36,956 bases of DNA from positions 1 to 36,956 of the IMG/VR virus record IMGVR_UViG_3300046167_000125; one strand, 5' to 3'. Of this stretch, positions 32,160 to 36,956 are shown piece by piece (the first letter of the stretch is position 1; each line of letters opens with the position of its first letter). This DNA comes from a virus. The translations under genes were made by a program, and so were the position numbers. Under the pieces are notes generated by a model. It did no database searches. It was given only the letters and a program-made list of their open reading frames with translations, and was not told the DNA's origin.

Positions 32160-32650
32160 CACACCACCTCAATAAATGTTTTAGCCGCAGCGGCCCACAA
32201 TATCATTGTTGGCCGTTGCTGGCCCACACGATTGAACACGTCTGCCTTGGCAATCTTGCCGGAGTTAAAGAGGCGCTGGGCTGCGTTGCCTGCGGTCTTG
32301 TGGTCAAGCTCAAAATAATCCGCCAGCTCTGCCGTTGTGTGATACCCGCCAGCAAGAATATAACGCATAATTTCTGCGTCCAACGCTTCATTATTTAATG
32401 TTTGCGAATTATCTATGATTGCTTTTTCGCAAACTTCATTGTCGCGCTGCAACTTCACAGCCTGCCACGGCGTGCCTTTGTCTGACTTGTCTTGATAATT
32501 AGGCACAAGAACAGCGTTTATTTCATCGCCCGGCGCAAGGTCAAAGCCGTCAGCGATGTGAACCGGGATAAAGACTTGCCCTTGTGTTTCCGTATCGCAG
32601 GCAAATGCAAAGCCATGTGCGTGCGCGTTTGTTATGATGATCTTGTTCAT
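32159..32650 (-). CDS. OB-fold plus winged-helix DNA-binding protein
   Basis: A 163-residue two-domain protein. Residues about 1-66 look like a cold-shock/OB barrel (AHGFAFACDTETQGQVFIPV, then LAPGDEINAVLVPNY). Residues about 86-163 form a winged helix (YILAGGYHTTAELADYFELD, then TAGNAAQRLFNSGKIAKADV). It is coupled to the nuclease before it by ATGA and to the next gene by TGATG. A regulator or replication accessory is plausible; the domain calls are by eye. Confidence 0.72.
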   Translation of the reverse strand: MNKIIITNAHAHGFAFACDTETQGQVFIPVHIADGFDLAPGDEINAVLVPNYQDKSDKGTPWQAVKLQRDNEVCEKAIIDNSQTLNNEALDAEIMRYILAGGYHTTAELADYFELDHKTAGNAAQRLFNSGKIAKADVFNRVGQQRPTMILWAAAAKTFIEVV

Positions 32651-33156
32651 TTTGCTTCCTTCAATTTAATGCTGCGGGCAGTCGCCCATAGTTTTTCAAG
32701 CGGCAATAGATTTTCCTGATCCATTGCCCAGCCTTTGCCGTGGCCAAGGTCAATCTCGTAAGCCTGATCTAAAAAGTGCGTGCGGGGTATGTAGCCCACA
32801 ACGTGCATCCGGTCAGGCGCTTGCTGGCACACCAGAATAGAGCAATCAGCCTTGAATGCCTCGCGCTTCTTAAACAGTAGCCGCCCTGTGGTGTAGAACG
32901 TGGCCTTCACATCTACAGAAATATTATCCAGCCATACGTCTCGGCCATCATCTACGCCAACGGCGTGGATGTGGTCGAGATCAAACACTTTAGACACAGC
33001 AAGCTCTGCCTTTACTCCCAGCAAGTCCAAGTCAGCGTCAGACCTGCCCTTGTCCCGGCGCTGATTAACAACGCCAGATGCTCGGGCCAATTGCCAGCGC
33101 ATTGCGGCGGCCTGATTGCATTGCGCAACCTCTTTTTGCGTTAGGTGTACGAGCAT
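32647..33156 (-). CDS. PD-(D/E)XK-like nuclease
   Basis: A 169-residue protein. E51 (GVKAELAVSKVF), D73 (DGRDVWLD) and D82-Val-K84 (ISVDVKATF) make a recognisable PD-(D/E)XK core. The C-terminal half (DCSILVCQQAPDRMHVVGYI, then PRTHFL) continues the expected strands. Such proteins act in recombination or host DNA breakdown. It is in the early operon and coupled to the next gene by ATGA. Confidence 0.75.
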   Translation of the reverse strand: MLVHLTQKEVAQCNQAAAMRWQLARASGVVNQRRDKGRSDADLDLLGVKAELAVSKVFDLDHIHAVGVDDGRDVWLDNISVDVKATFYTTGRLLFKKREAFKADCSILVCQQAPDRMHVVGYIPRTHFLDQAYEIDLGHGKGWAMDQENLLPLEKLWATARSIKLKEAK

Positions 33157-33168
33157 GGCGTGTCCTAT

Positions 33169-33312
33169 CTAAAATGGCGGTTCTTGATCCGGGTGTGCCG
33201 GAACCCAACCCCCGAAAGGCTCCGGCACACTATTGGTTTGAGCTTCCCGCAACGCTACAACGGGGCCGAACATTTGCATCAAAAACGTCGGCAGATGCTC
33301 AGACCAAATCAC
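33169..33312 (-). CDS. 47-residue microprotein with acidic Pro-Phe tail
   Basis: A GTG at 33312 overlaps the preceding stop (GTGA), and the frame runs 47 codons to TAG at 33171-33169. It reads MIWSEHLPTFLMQMFGPVVA and ends HPDQEPPF. The acidic Pro-Phe end resembles the SSB tail of this phage (DDEIPF). The gene fills the gap between two well-supported genes, and the coupling supports it, but the GTG start makes this less certain. Confidence 0.5.
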   Translation of the reverse strand: MIWSEHLPTFLMQMFGPVVALREAQTNSVPEPFGGWVPAHPDQEPPF

Positions 33313-33566
33313 TTGCGAGCCTTCGCGGCAGCTCGCGCAAGAAACTCGTCAGCGGCCTGCGCTGCGCGCTCATCGTCGCGCATGTCATGCTCCAGCATGA
33401 CGTTTAAAACGCCCTCGCAAATATCAACGCGGGTCTCATGGCCAAGCCCAAACGCCTCAAACATCGTACATATAACAGAGCCTAAATGGCCGTTCTTCAT
33501 TTTGTCAGGCAAGGCCATCAAAAAATCTTGCGTGGCTTGCGCAATTTGCCCCTCACGTTCAGTCAT
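33309..33566 (-). CDS. Small helical hypothetical protein
   Basis: An 85-residue, mostly helical, acidic-to-neutral protein (MTEREGQIAQATQDFLMALP, then GHLGSVICTMFEAFGLGHET), starting in an ATGA overlap. It has a short basic end (ARAAAKARK). No known family. Confidence 0.7.
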   Translation of the reverse strand: MTEREGQIAQATQDFLMALPDKMKNGHLGSVICTMFEAFGLGHETRVDICEGVLNVMLEHDMRDDERAAQAADEFLARAAAKARK

Positions 33567-33841
33567 AACCCTTGCTCCTCTTTTTCCAGCACAATGGAAA
33601 TAATTGAGCGGTGAATGCCTGTGTCGCCATCCAAATCAAGCCCATCTTTCACAAGCGCATGATGTATTTTGCGCCGGGCAGAAACAGATGCGCGGCTCAA
33701 TCGTGTTTTCTGTGGGTGTGACCAGCTCCAGAACTGAGCTACACCCATATAATCCGGCGAGCCAATAAACTCGCGGTCAATCTCTGTGAGCTTGCACAAA
33801 GCATTGAACGTCACGTCAGGCAATCCAACCTTAATGCTCAT
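33563..33841 (-). CDS. Small hypothetical protein
   Basis: A 92-residue protein. The start at 33841 lies just inside the end of the preceding gene; the long upstream extension to 34111 in this frame is an out-of-frame shadow of that gene. It reads MSIKVGLPDVTFNALCKLTE, then REFIGSPDYMGVAQFWSWSH, then RLSRASVSARRKIHHAL. It looks folded, basic in the middle, and could bind nucleic acid. Function unknown. Confidence 0.7.
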   Translation of the reverse strand: MSIKVGLPDVTFNALCKLTEIDREFIGSPDYMGVAQFWSWSHPQKTRLSRASVSARRKIHHALVKDGLDLDGDTGIHRSIISIVLEKEEQGL

Positions 33842-34307
33842 CGACTTCGCCCTCCCACACAATGCCATGCTCGGCAAAGCGCTCCATTTGGTATTTGTTT
33901 GGCTTGGTATGCAGAAGGCCAGTGATGCGCGGATATATGCCACCAAAATCCTTGGCTTGGCCGTAAGACAAGCGCGGTCCATCGCCAGCATCACCGCGAA
34001 GAGCGCCGGCAAGCGCAAGCGATTTCTTGCCAATGTCGCGCTTGTCTTCGTTTTCAGATGTGTTCCAGCTGTATTCTTCGCACAAGAAGTCAGCTGCGCG
34101 GCAGAATCCAATCACTTCACTATAGCAAAAGTCCATCAAATAGCTGACATCTTCAGATATGGACATGCTGGTCCAGCGCAAATCTTGCAGGGCTTCAAGC
34201 TCATCGCCATCAAGCTCCGCAATAACATCTGCGCGATCAAGAATGATTTGCTTGACGCCTTCCCAAAATTTAACTTGCTCTGCGGATGGTTTGGTTTCGT
34301 TTGTCAT
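33831..34307 (-). CDS. Hypothetical early protein
   Basis: A 158-residue acidic protein, the first gene of the minus-strand early operon, with GGAG eight bases before the ATG. It is helical at the start (SAEQVKFWEGVKQIILDRAD), with DVSYLMDFCYSEVIGFCRAA in the middle. Being first behind the early promoter it may be a host-takeover protein, but no family is recognised. Confidence 0.75.
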   Translation of the reverse strand: MTNETKPSAEQVKFWEGVKQIILDRADVIAELDGDELEALQDLRWTSMSISEDVSYLMDFCYSEVIGFCRAADFLCEEYSWNTSENEDKRDIGKKSLALAGALRGDAGDGPRLSYGQAKDFGGIYPRITGLLHTKPNKYQMERFAEHGIVWEGEVDEH

Positions 34308-34338
34308 TTGTTAAACTCCATGTTTGTGTTGTGCCGCC

Positions 34339-34368
34339 AGTATAAACACGAAAAAAACATATCTGCAA
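34339..34368 (-). promoter_or_regulatory. Early promoter for the minus-strand operon
   Basis: Read on the minus strand, TTGCAG (34368-34363) and TATACT (34344-34339) are 18 bases apart. They lie about 30 bases before the first minus-strand start codon region. The 131-base gap between divergent genes (34308-34438) also has AT-rich TATATT/TATAAA words that may serve the plus-strand genes. The good match makes this the likely main early promoter. Confidence 0.55.
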
Positions 34369-34438
34369 GTATATTTTCCACTGGCTCCCTATATTTTAAA
34401 CATATATAAAGAAAACAGACACAAGAGGAGTCAAAACC

Positions 34439-34603
34439 ATGTCAGATAAGAAGCGCCTAATCAATTTCGCAGAAGAATATGACCGCATAATCACAGAAGC
34501 CGCGCGCAGGTCAGGGCTATCTTTCAGCGCGTTCTGCCGGAGCGCAGCACTAGAAAAGGCGGCAACAATTGTGGATCATGTACAGCAGCCGAGGGCTGAT
34601 TGA
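34439..34603 (+). CDS. Ribbon-helix-helix DNA-binding protein
   Basis: A 54-residue protein with GAGGAG upstream. The pattern KKRLINFAEEYDRIITEAAR, then SGLSFSAFCRSAALEKA is a typical ribbon-helix-helix (CopG/Arc/DUF1778-like): one short strand and two helices. It sits in the divergent promoter region between the two transcription arms, so it may regulate them. It overlaps the next gene by TGATG. Confidence 0.75.
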   Translation: MSDKKRLINFAEEYDRIITEAARRSGLSFSAFCRSAALEKAATIVDHVQQPRAD

Positions 34604-35076
34604 TGCTTATCTACGGATGCGACCCGGGGTTTACCGGGGCCGTGGCTTTATACTGGACCGATACGGGCAAGCTGGAAATCCACGACATGCCAACGGTGAA
34701 AAACACCAAAGGCAAAACGGTCATAAACTGCCCGGCATTGCTGGACGTGCTACAGAACGAAAGCGGCGAGCGCTGCCTTGCCGTCATCGAGCAAGTGGCC
34801 GCAATGCGCGGGCAAGGCGTGTCCAGCATGTTTCGCTTTGGCGAAGGCTATGGGATGCTGCAAATGGGATGCGCTGCAAACAAGCTGCCCGTGCAATTCG
34901 TAACGCCTGCAAAATGGAAAGGCTATTTCCGATTGAGCCGGGATAAAGGCGTGTCGCGCGGTCTCGCAATGCAGCGCTTTCCAGATAACGCCAGCGACTT
35001 TGGCAGGGCGAAAGATGACGGAAGGGCAGAAGCGGCCTTGCTTTGCCTTTACGCGGCAGAAAATATGGTTTCATAA
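34603..35076 (+). CDS. RuvC-like Holliday junction resolvase
   Basis: A 157-residue RNase H-fold endonuclease that cuts four-way junctions formed in replication and recombination. The catalytic acids are D7 in GCDPGFTGAVAL, E63 in AVIEQVAAMRG, and D138/D139 in KDDGRAEAALLCLYA. Length is close to bacterial RuvC. The start at 34603 (TGATG overlap) is used; TTG at 34600 is an alternative. It lies directly next to the iteron-like array. Confidence 0.9.
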   Translation: MLIYGCDPGFTGAVALYWTDTGKLEIHDMPTVKNTKGKTVINCPALLDVLQNESGERCLAVIEQVAAMRGQGVSSMFRFGEGYGMLQMGCAANKLPVQFVTPAKWKGYFRLSRDKGVSRGLAMQRFPDNASDFGRAKDDGRAEAALLCLYAAENMVS

Positions 35077-35218
35077 TTGGATCATAATTGCTGAGCCATA
35101 TAAATAAGGGCTTTAGATGGGTAATTATGATAATTATGATGTGATTATGATCTAATTATTAATTTTGCCCAGCCTCATCATAATATCATAAAATGCCTAT
35201 AGGCATTATGATTATGAT
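35071..35218. repeat. Iteron-like array, candidate replication origin
   Basis: ATTATGAT or its complement ATCATAAT occurs exactly at 35081-35088, 35124-35131, 35133-35140, 35144-35151, 35177-35184, 35205-35212 and 35211-35218, and one variant (ATTATGAA complement) at 35070-35077. Two-thirds of the copies are on the plus strand. Several spacings are 9-11 bp, about one helical turn. A perfect 16-bp palindrome, AATGCCTATAGGCATT, lies at 35192-35207. The stretch 35077-35247 has no gene and is AT-rich. Clustered repeats, a palindrome and AT-rich DNA next to replication genes suggest an origin or a complex operator. Confidence 0.8.
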
Positions 35219-35247
35219 CTGGGGCGAGGATGTAGGTGAGGAATGAT

Positions 35248-35499
35248 ATGGCATATGATTGGGTGAAGTGGGTCAATCAAAAGATTAAGAAGGGCGAGGC
35301 GATTGTTCGCCCTGTAGGCTATCATAAAGGGGGGGAGCGGTTGCAGGGGTTTAGATCAAGGCTTGACGCCTGCCGGGATTTAGCAGAGCTTGAGGGCTTC
35401 GCCAATCGGCGCAGGTTTGATCCAACATTGCCGAGATGGAACGCCAGCGAGCGTGATGCAATCCTGCGGCGCAAGTTTGAGATGGAGAATAAGAAATGA
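35248..35499 (+). CDS. Small basic hypothetical protein
   Basis: An 83-residue protein from the ATG at 35248, preceded by GTGAGG; a GTG at 35236 is the longer alternative. It is basic with segments VKWVNQKIKKGEAIVRPVGY and RLDACRDLAELEGFANRRRF. It is coupled to the next gene by ATGA. No known family; DNA binding is plausible given its place beside the repeat array. Confidence 0.7.
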   Translation: MAYDWVKWVNQKIKKGEAIVRPVGYHKGGERLQGFRSRLDACRDLAELEGFANRRRFDPTLPRWNASERDAILRRKFEMENKK

Positions 35500-35768
35500 G
35501 TGAAGCAAAAAACACAAGGTCGGAAGTGCTGGCGATTGCCGGAGACCTAATCAATGGCGACCGTCAGGCCCATTACGGAACGCCGCAAGAAAACTTCGGG
35601 ACATGCGCCGACATGTGGACGGCTTACCTTGGCCGGGACATATCACCCGCTGATGTATGTCATATGATGGCGCTGCTAAAGATTGCACGGCTAAAGCGTG
35701 GGCCGCATAGGGACAGCTCAATTGACGCCTGCGGTTATATGGCGCTCGGGGCTGAGGTGGCAGAATAG
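35496..35768 (+). CDS. DUF6378-like phage protein
   Basis: A 90-residue protein with the well-known pattern RSEVLAIAGDLINGDRQAHY, then GTPQENFGTCADMWTAYLG, then VCHMMALLKIARLKRGPHRD and DACGYMALGAEVAE. I know this as the DUF6378 family, common in phages and of unknown biochemical function. Length is normal. Confidence 0.88.
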   Translation: MSEAKNTRSEVLAIAGDLINGDRQAHYGTPQENFGTCADMWTAYLGRDISPADVCHMMALLKIARLKRGPHRDSSIDACGYMALGAEVAE

Positions 35769-35773
35769 GTCTA

Positions 35774-35790
35774 GGGCTTGATCTAAGCCC
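35774..35790 (+). other. Small hairpin after DUF6378-like gene
   Basis: GGGCTT (35774-35779) pairs with AAGCCC (35785-35790) around GATCT. No T run follows, so it is not a clear terminator. It may be an RNA-processing or stability element upstream of the true terminator. Confidence 0.4.
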
Positions 35791-35834
35791 GGTTTGAGGG
35801 CTAGAAAGGCTTTGCGGGTACTTCTCCTCCCAAT

Positions 35835-35886
35835 CGCCCGCAAACTAGCTCGGCACGGCCCCAAAACGTGCCGGGCGTCTTTTTTA
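35835..35886 (+). terminator. Branched intrinsic terminator
   Basis: CGGCACG (35851-35857) pairs with CGTGCCG (35867-35873). An outer CGCCCG (35835-35840) can pair with CGGGCG (35872-35877), and TCTTTTTT follows. It separates the DUF6378-like gene from the next one, which has its own good ribosome-binding site. Confidence 0.7.
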
Positions 35887-35900
35887 CAGGAGCCGGGTAA

Positions 35901-36101
35901 ATGTCGTTCCAGATTGACTTTCGTATGATGCTCAATTGCGAGGATACGGAGCAGCAGGAGATTGTGACGGGTGAGCTGATCGACCACGTTGAAGATCAAT
36001 TATCTGCGGGTGTGCCTGTGGAGCGAATGATGCAGGGGCTTGCAGAGGTTATTCTTGAAATGCACGATATGATAAGCCCAGAGGGTGAAACGGTGCATTA
36101 A
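35901..36101 (+). CDS. Small acidic hypothetical protein
   Basis: A 66-residue acidic helical protein with AGGAG before the ATG (MSFQIDFRMMLNCEDTEQQE, then VPVERMMQGLAEVILEM). It stands alone between two terminators. No family recognised. Confidence 0.7.
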   Translation: MSFQIDFRMMLNCEDTEQQEIVTGELIDHVEDQLSAGVPVERMMQGLAEVILEMHDMISPEGETVH

Positions 36102-36132
36102 AAAAAAGCCCGGCGCGGTGGCCGGGCGTTTT
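36101..36132. terminator. Two-way terminator between converging genes
   Basis: GCCCGGC (36108-36114) pairs perfectly with GCCGGGC (36121-36127) around GCGGTG. Seven A precede it, giving seven T in the minus direction, and GTTTT follows in the plus direction. It sits between the plus gene ending at 36101 and the minus gene ending at 36150, so it can stop both transcripts. Confidence 0.88.
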
Positions 36133-36149
36133 GATTGGTATTGTGGGGA

Positions 36150-36332
36150 TTATTTCACGCAGGGCGATAATGCGACAGGGAATGTCTCACCAATCTCAAG
36201 CATGCAATCTATAGCCGCAATCTTTGCCTCCTCTAGCGTATCAAAACTGGCGTTAGATAGGCTCTTGTGAACGCGGCCAACAAAACTATATCGGCCAGAT
36301 GGGGTTTTCATTATTGTTGTGGTTTTAAACAT
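36150..36332 (-). CDS. Small hypothetical protein
   Basis: A 60-residue protein with AGGAGG upstream. MKTPSGRYSFVGRVHKSLSN, then FDTLEEAKIAAIDCML has the three-strand-plus-helix look of AP2- or integrase-arm-type DNA-binding modules. This similarity is weak and may be coincidental. Confidence 0.65.
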   Translation of the reverse strand: MFKTTTIMKTPSGRYSFVGRVHKSLSNASFDTLEEAKIAAIDCMLEIGETFPVALSPCVK

Positions 36333-36344
36333 TTGTTTACCTCC

Positions 36345-36461
36345 TTACAGGTTAAGAAATAATACAGCGCCGATGACAAGCCCGGCGCAAACGCCAAGGC
36401 TGATCTGGATCAATGCGGCCCTGACTTGCTGGCGAATTGCTTTGCTTTGGCGGCGTGTCAT
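36345..36461 (-). CDS. 38-residue membrane microprotein
   Basis: It starts in a TAATG overlap with the preceding gene, with GGAGG seven bases upstream. A basic N-terminus (MTRRQSKAIRQQVRAAL) is followed by one transmembrane helix (ISLGVCAGLVIGAVLFLNL). The coupling and ribosome-binding site make it likely real. Function unknown. Confidence 0.6.
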   Translation of the reverse strand: MTRRQSKAIRQQVRAALIQISLGVCAGLVIGAVLFLNL

Positions 36462-36784
36462 TATGCTGCCTCCTCTTCGCGCTCTTCAAATATCTCCCAA
36501 AGGCGAGCGCATATGCGAGCGTTTATCTCGCCATATGCCATGATGCAGGCAATGTCGTCATATGACTTGCCATGTTCGCCGCCGTAGCATTCAGAGAAGA
36601 AATCTTCGCCTTGGTCAATGTTGCAGTTTTGGCAAACCGCGTGTGCCTTAGCGTAATAGATGACATATTCGGAGCCGTCAGCGCTTTCATGCGCCCAATC
36701 TATAGCCTGCTCAATGTCGCTGGCGTCGCGTGCAATCTCTTCGGCAATGTCGTTGCAGTACTGTGTGATGTCATAATCTTGCAT
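36461..36784 (-). CDS. Acidic hypothetical protein
   Basis: A 107-residue acidic protein with AAGGAG before the ATG. It begins MQDYDITQYCNDIAEEIARD and continues DIEQAIDWAHESADGSEYVI and YYAKAHAVCQNCNID. The pattern is familiar from other marine phages, but the function is unknown. Its cysteines (C10, C51, C54, C66) might bind metal. Confidence 0.75.
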   Translation of the reverse strand: MQDYDITQYCNDIAEEIARDASDIEQAIDWAHESADGSEYVIYYAKAHAVCQNCNIDQGEDFFSECYGGEHGKSYDDIACIMAYGEINARICARLWEIFEEREEEAA

Positions 36785-36813
36785 TGTCTTTCTCCTTGTT
36801 TGTGTTGTGTCGT

Positions 36814-36956
36814 TTAAGAATAAACCGCAACGGCTGTTGGCTTATATGTCGCGACCAATTTAAGAAAAGTGCGGCAAGTTTTATCTATGCCGTGCGATTT
36901 AATGCCTGATTTAAATTGAGACAGAGTTATGTTGCGCCCATTCTTATTGCAAAGCT
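36814..36956 (-). CDS. Partial gene cut by the window edge
   Basis: The minus-strand frame enters at 36956 and runs 46 codons to TAA at 36816-36814. The end reads NITLSQFKSGIKSHGIDKTC, then RTFLKLVATYKPTAVAVYS, which looks like real protein. If the genome is circular, the frame stays open across the join to the left end, and a GTG with AAGG upstream would give a start nearby. That depends on circularity, which cannot be tested here. Confidence 0.45.
   Translation of the reverse strand, partial: LCNKNGRNITLSQFKSGIKSHGIDKTCRTFLKLVATYKPTAVAVYS

Noticed and set aside
33842-34111. N-terminal extension of the 92-residue protein
   Set aside because: The extension is out of frame with, and opposite in character to, the real gene that occupies this DNA on the same strand (33831-34307).
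1-36956. tRNA genes, integrase and attachment sites
   Set aside because: I looked for cloverleaf-like TTCGA/TTCAA stems and for a tyrosine or serine recombinase and saw none. A faint tRNA fragment cannot be excluded without a search program.

Overview
The window looks like most or all of a short-tailed (podovirus-like) lytic phage of the Caudoviricetes. The evidence is a complete packaging, tail, ejection, portal, scaffold, capsid and lysis block on the plus strand, followed by a minus-strand replication and recombination block. Several small proteins, the SU10-type adaptor and capsid folds, and the S74/YadA-like tail fibre resemble marine phage proteins. A marine alphaproteobacterial host is my best guess, but nothing in the sequence proves it. 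I see no integrase, no clear lysogeny repressor, no DNA polymerase, no RNA polymerase and no tRNA. Replication therefore probably depends on the host polymerase, recruited by the phage primase-helicase and a single-strand DNA-binding protein with a bacterial-type acidic tip.

Layout. 1-513: non-coding repeat array and a possible late promoter. 514-2407: terminase small and large subunits. 2404-5386: small proteins, a putative virion protein, the adaptor and two structural proteins. 5395-9692: a large tail fibre flanked on both sides by related HNH-AP2 homing endonuclease genes. 9689-10155: two small proteins and a terminator. 10255-18124: a tail-nozzle candidate split by a frameshift, a C1q-like virion protein, a GNAT-like protein and four probable ejection proteins. 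18124-22419: portal, small helical protein, scaffold and major capsid protein, then a strong terminator. 22474-26094: head-completion candidates and a tightly overlapped lysis cassette of membrane and coiled-coil proteins, an EF-hand membrane protein, a holin-like protein, two related cysteine microproteins and a GH19 endolysin. 26113-26496: a PD-(D/E)XK-like nuclease.

The early block (about 34307 down to 26652, minus strand) reads from a good sigma70-like promoter at 34339-34368. It covers unknown small proteins, a PD-(D/E)XK nuclease, an OB/winged-helix protein, a RecE-like exonuclease broken by two frameshifts, the SSB, a Toprim primase-helicase, a zinc-finger protein, an HTH protein and a tiny membrane protein. 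A divergent plus-strand arm (34439-36101) has a ribbon-helix-helix protein, a RuvC-like resolvase, an iteron-like array that is a good replication-origin candidate, a DUF6378-type protein and other small genes. The right end carries minus-strand small genes and a gene cut by the window edge.

The features most worth a second look are: the 8-copy ATTATGAT array (35071-35218); the structured repeat array before the terminase (64-381); the twin homing endonucleases around the tail fibre; the three homopolymer frameshifts, one of which reads CCC-TGA; the acidic Pro-Phe tail shared by the SSB and a 47-residue neighbour; and a strong plus-oriented terminator inside the minus-strand operon.
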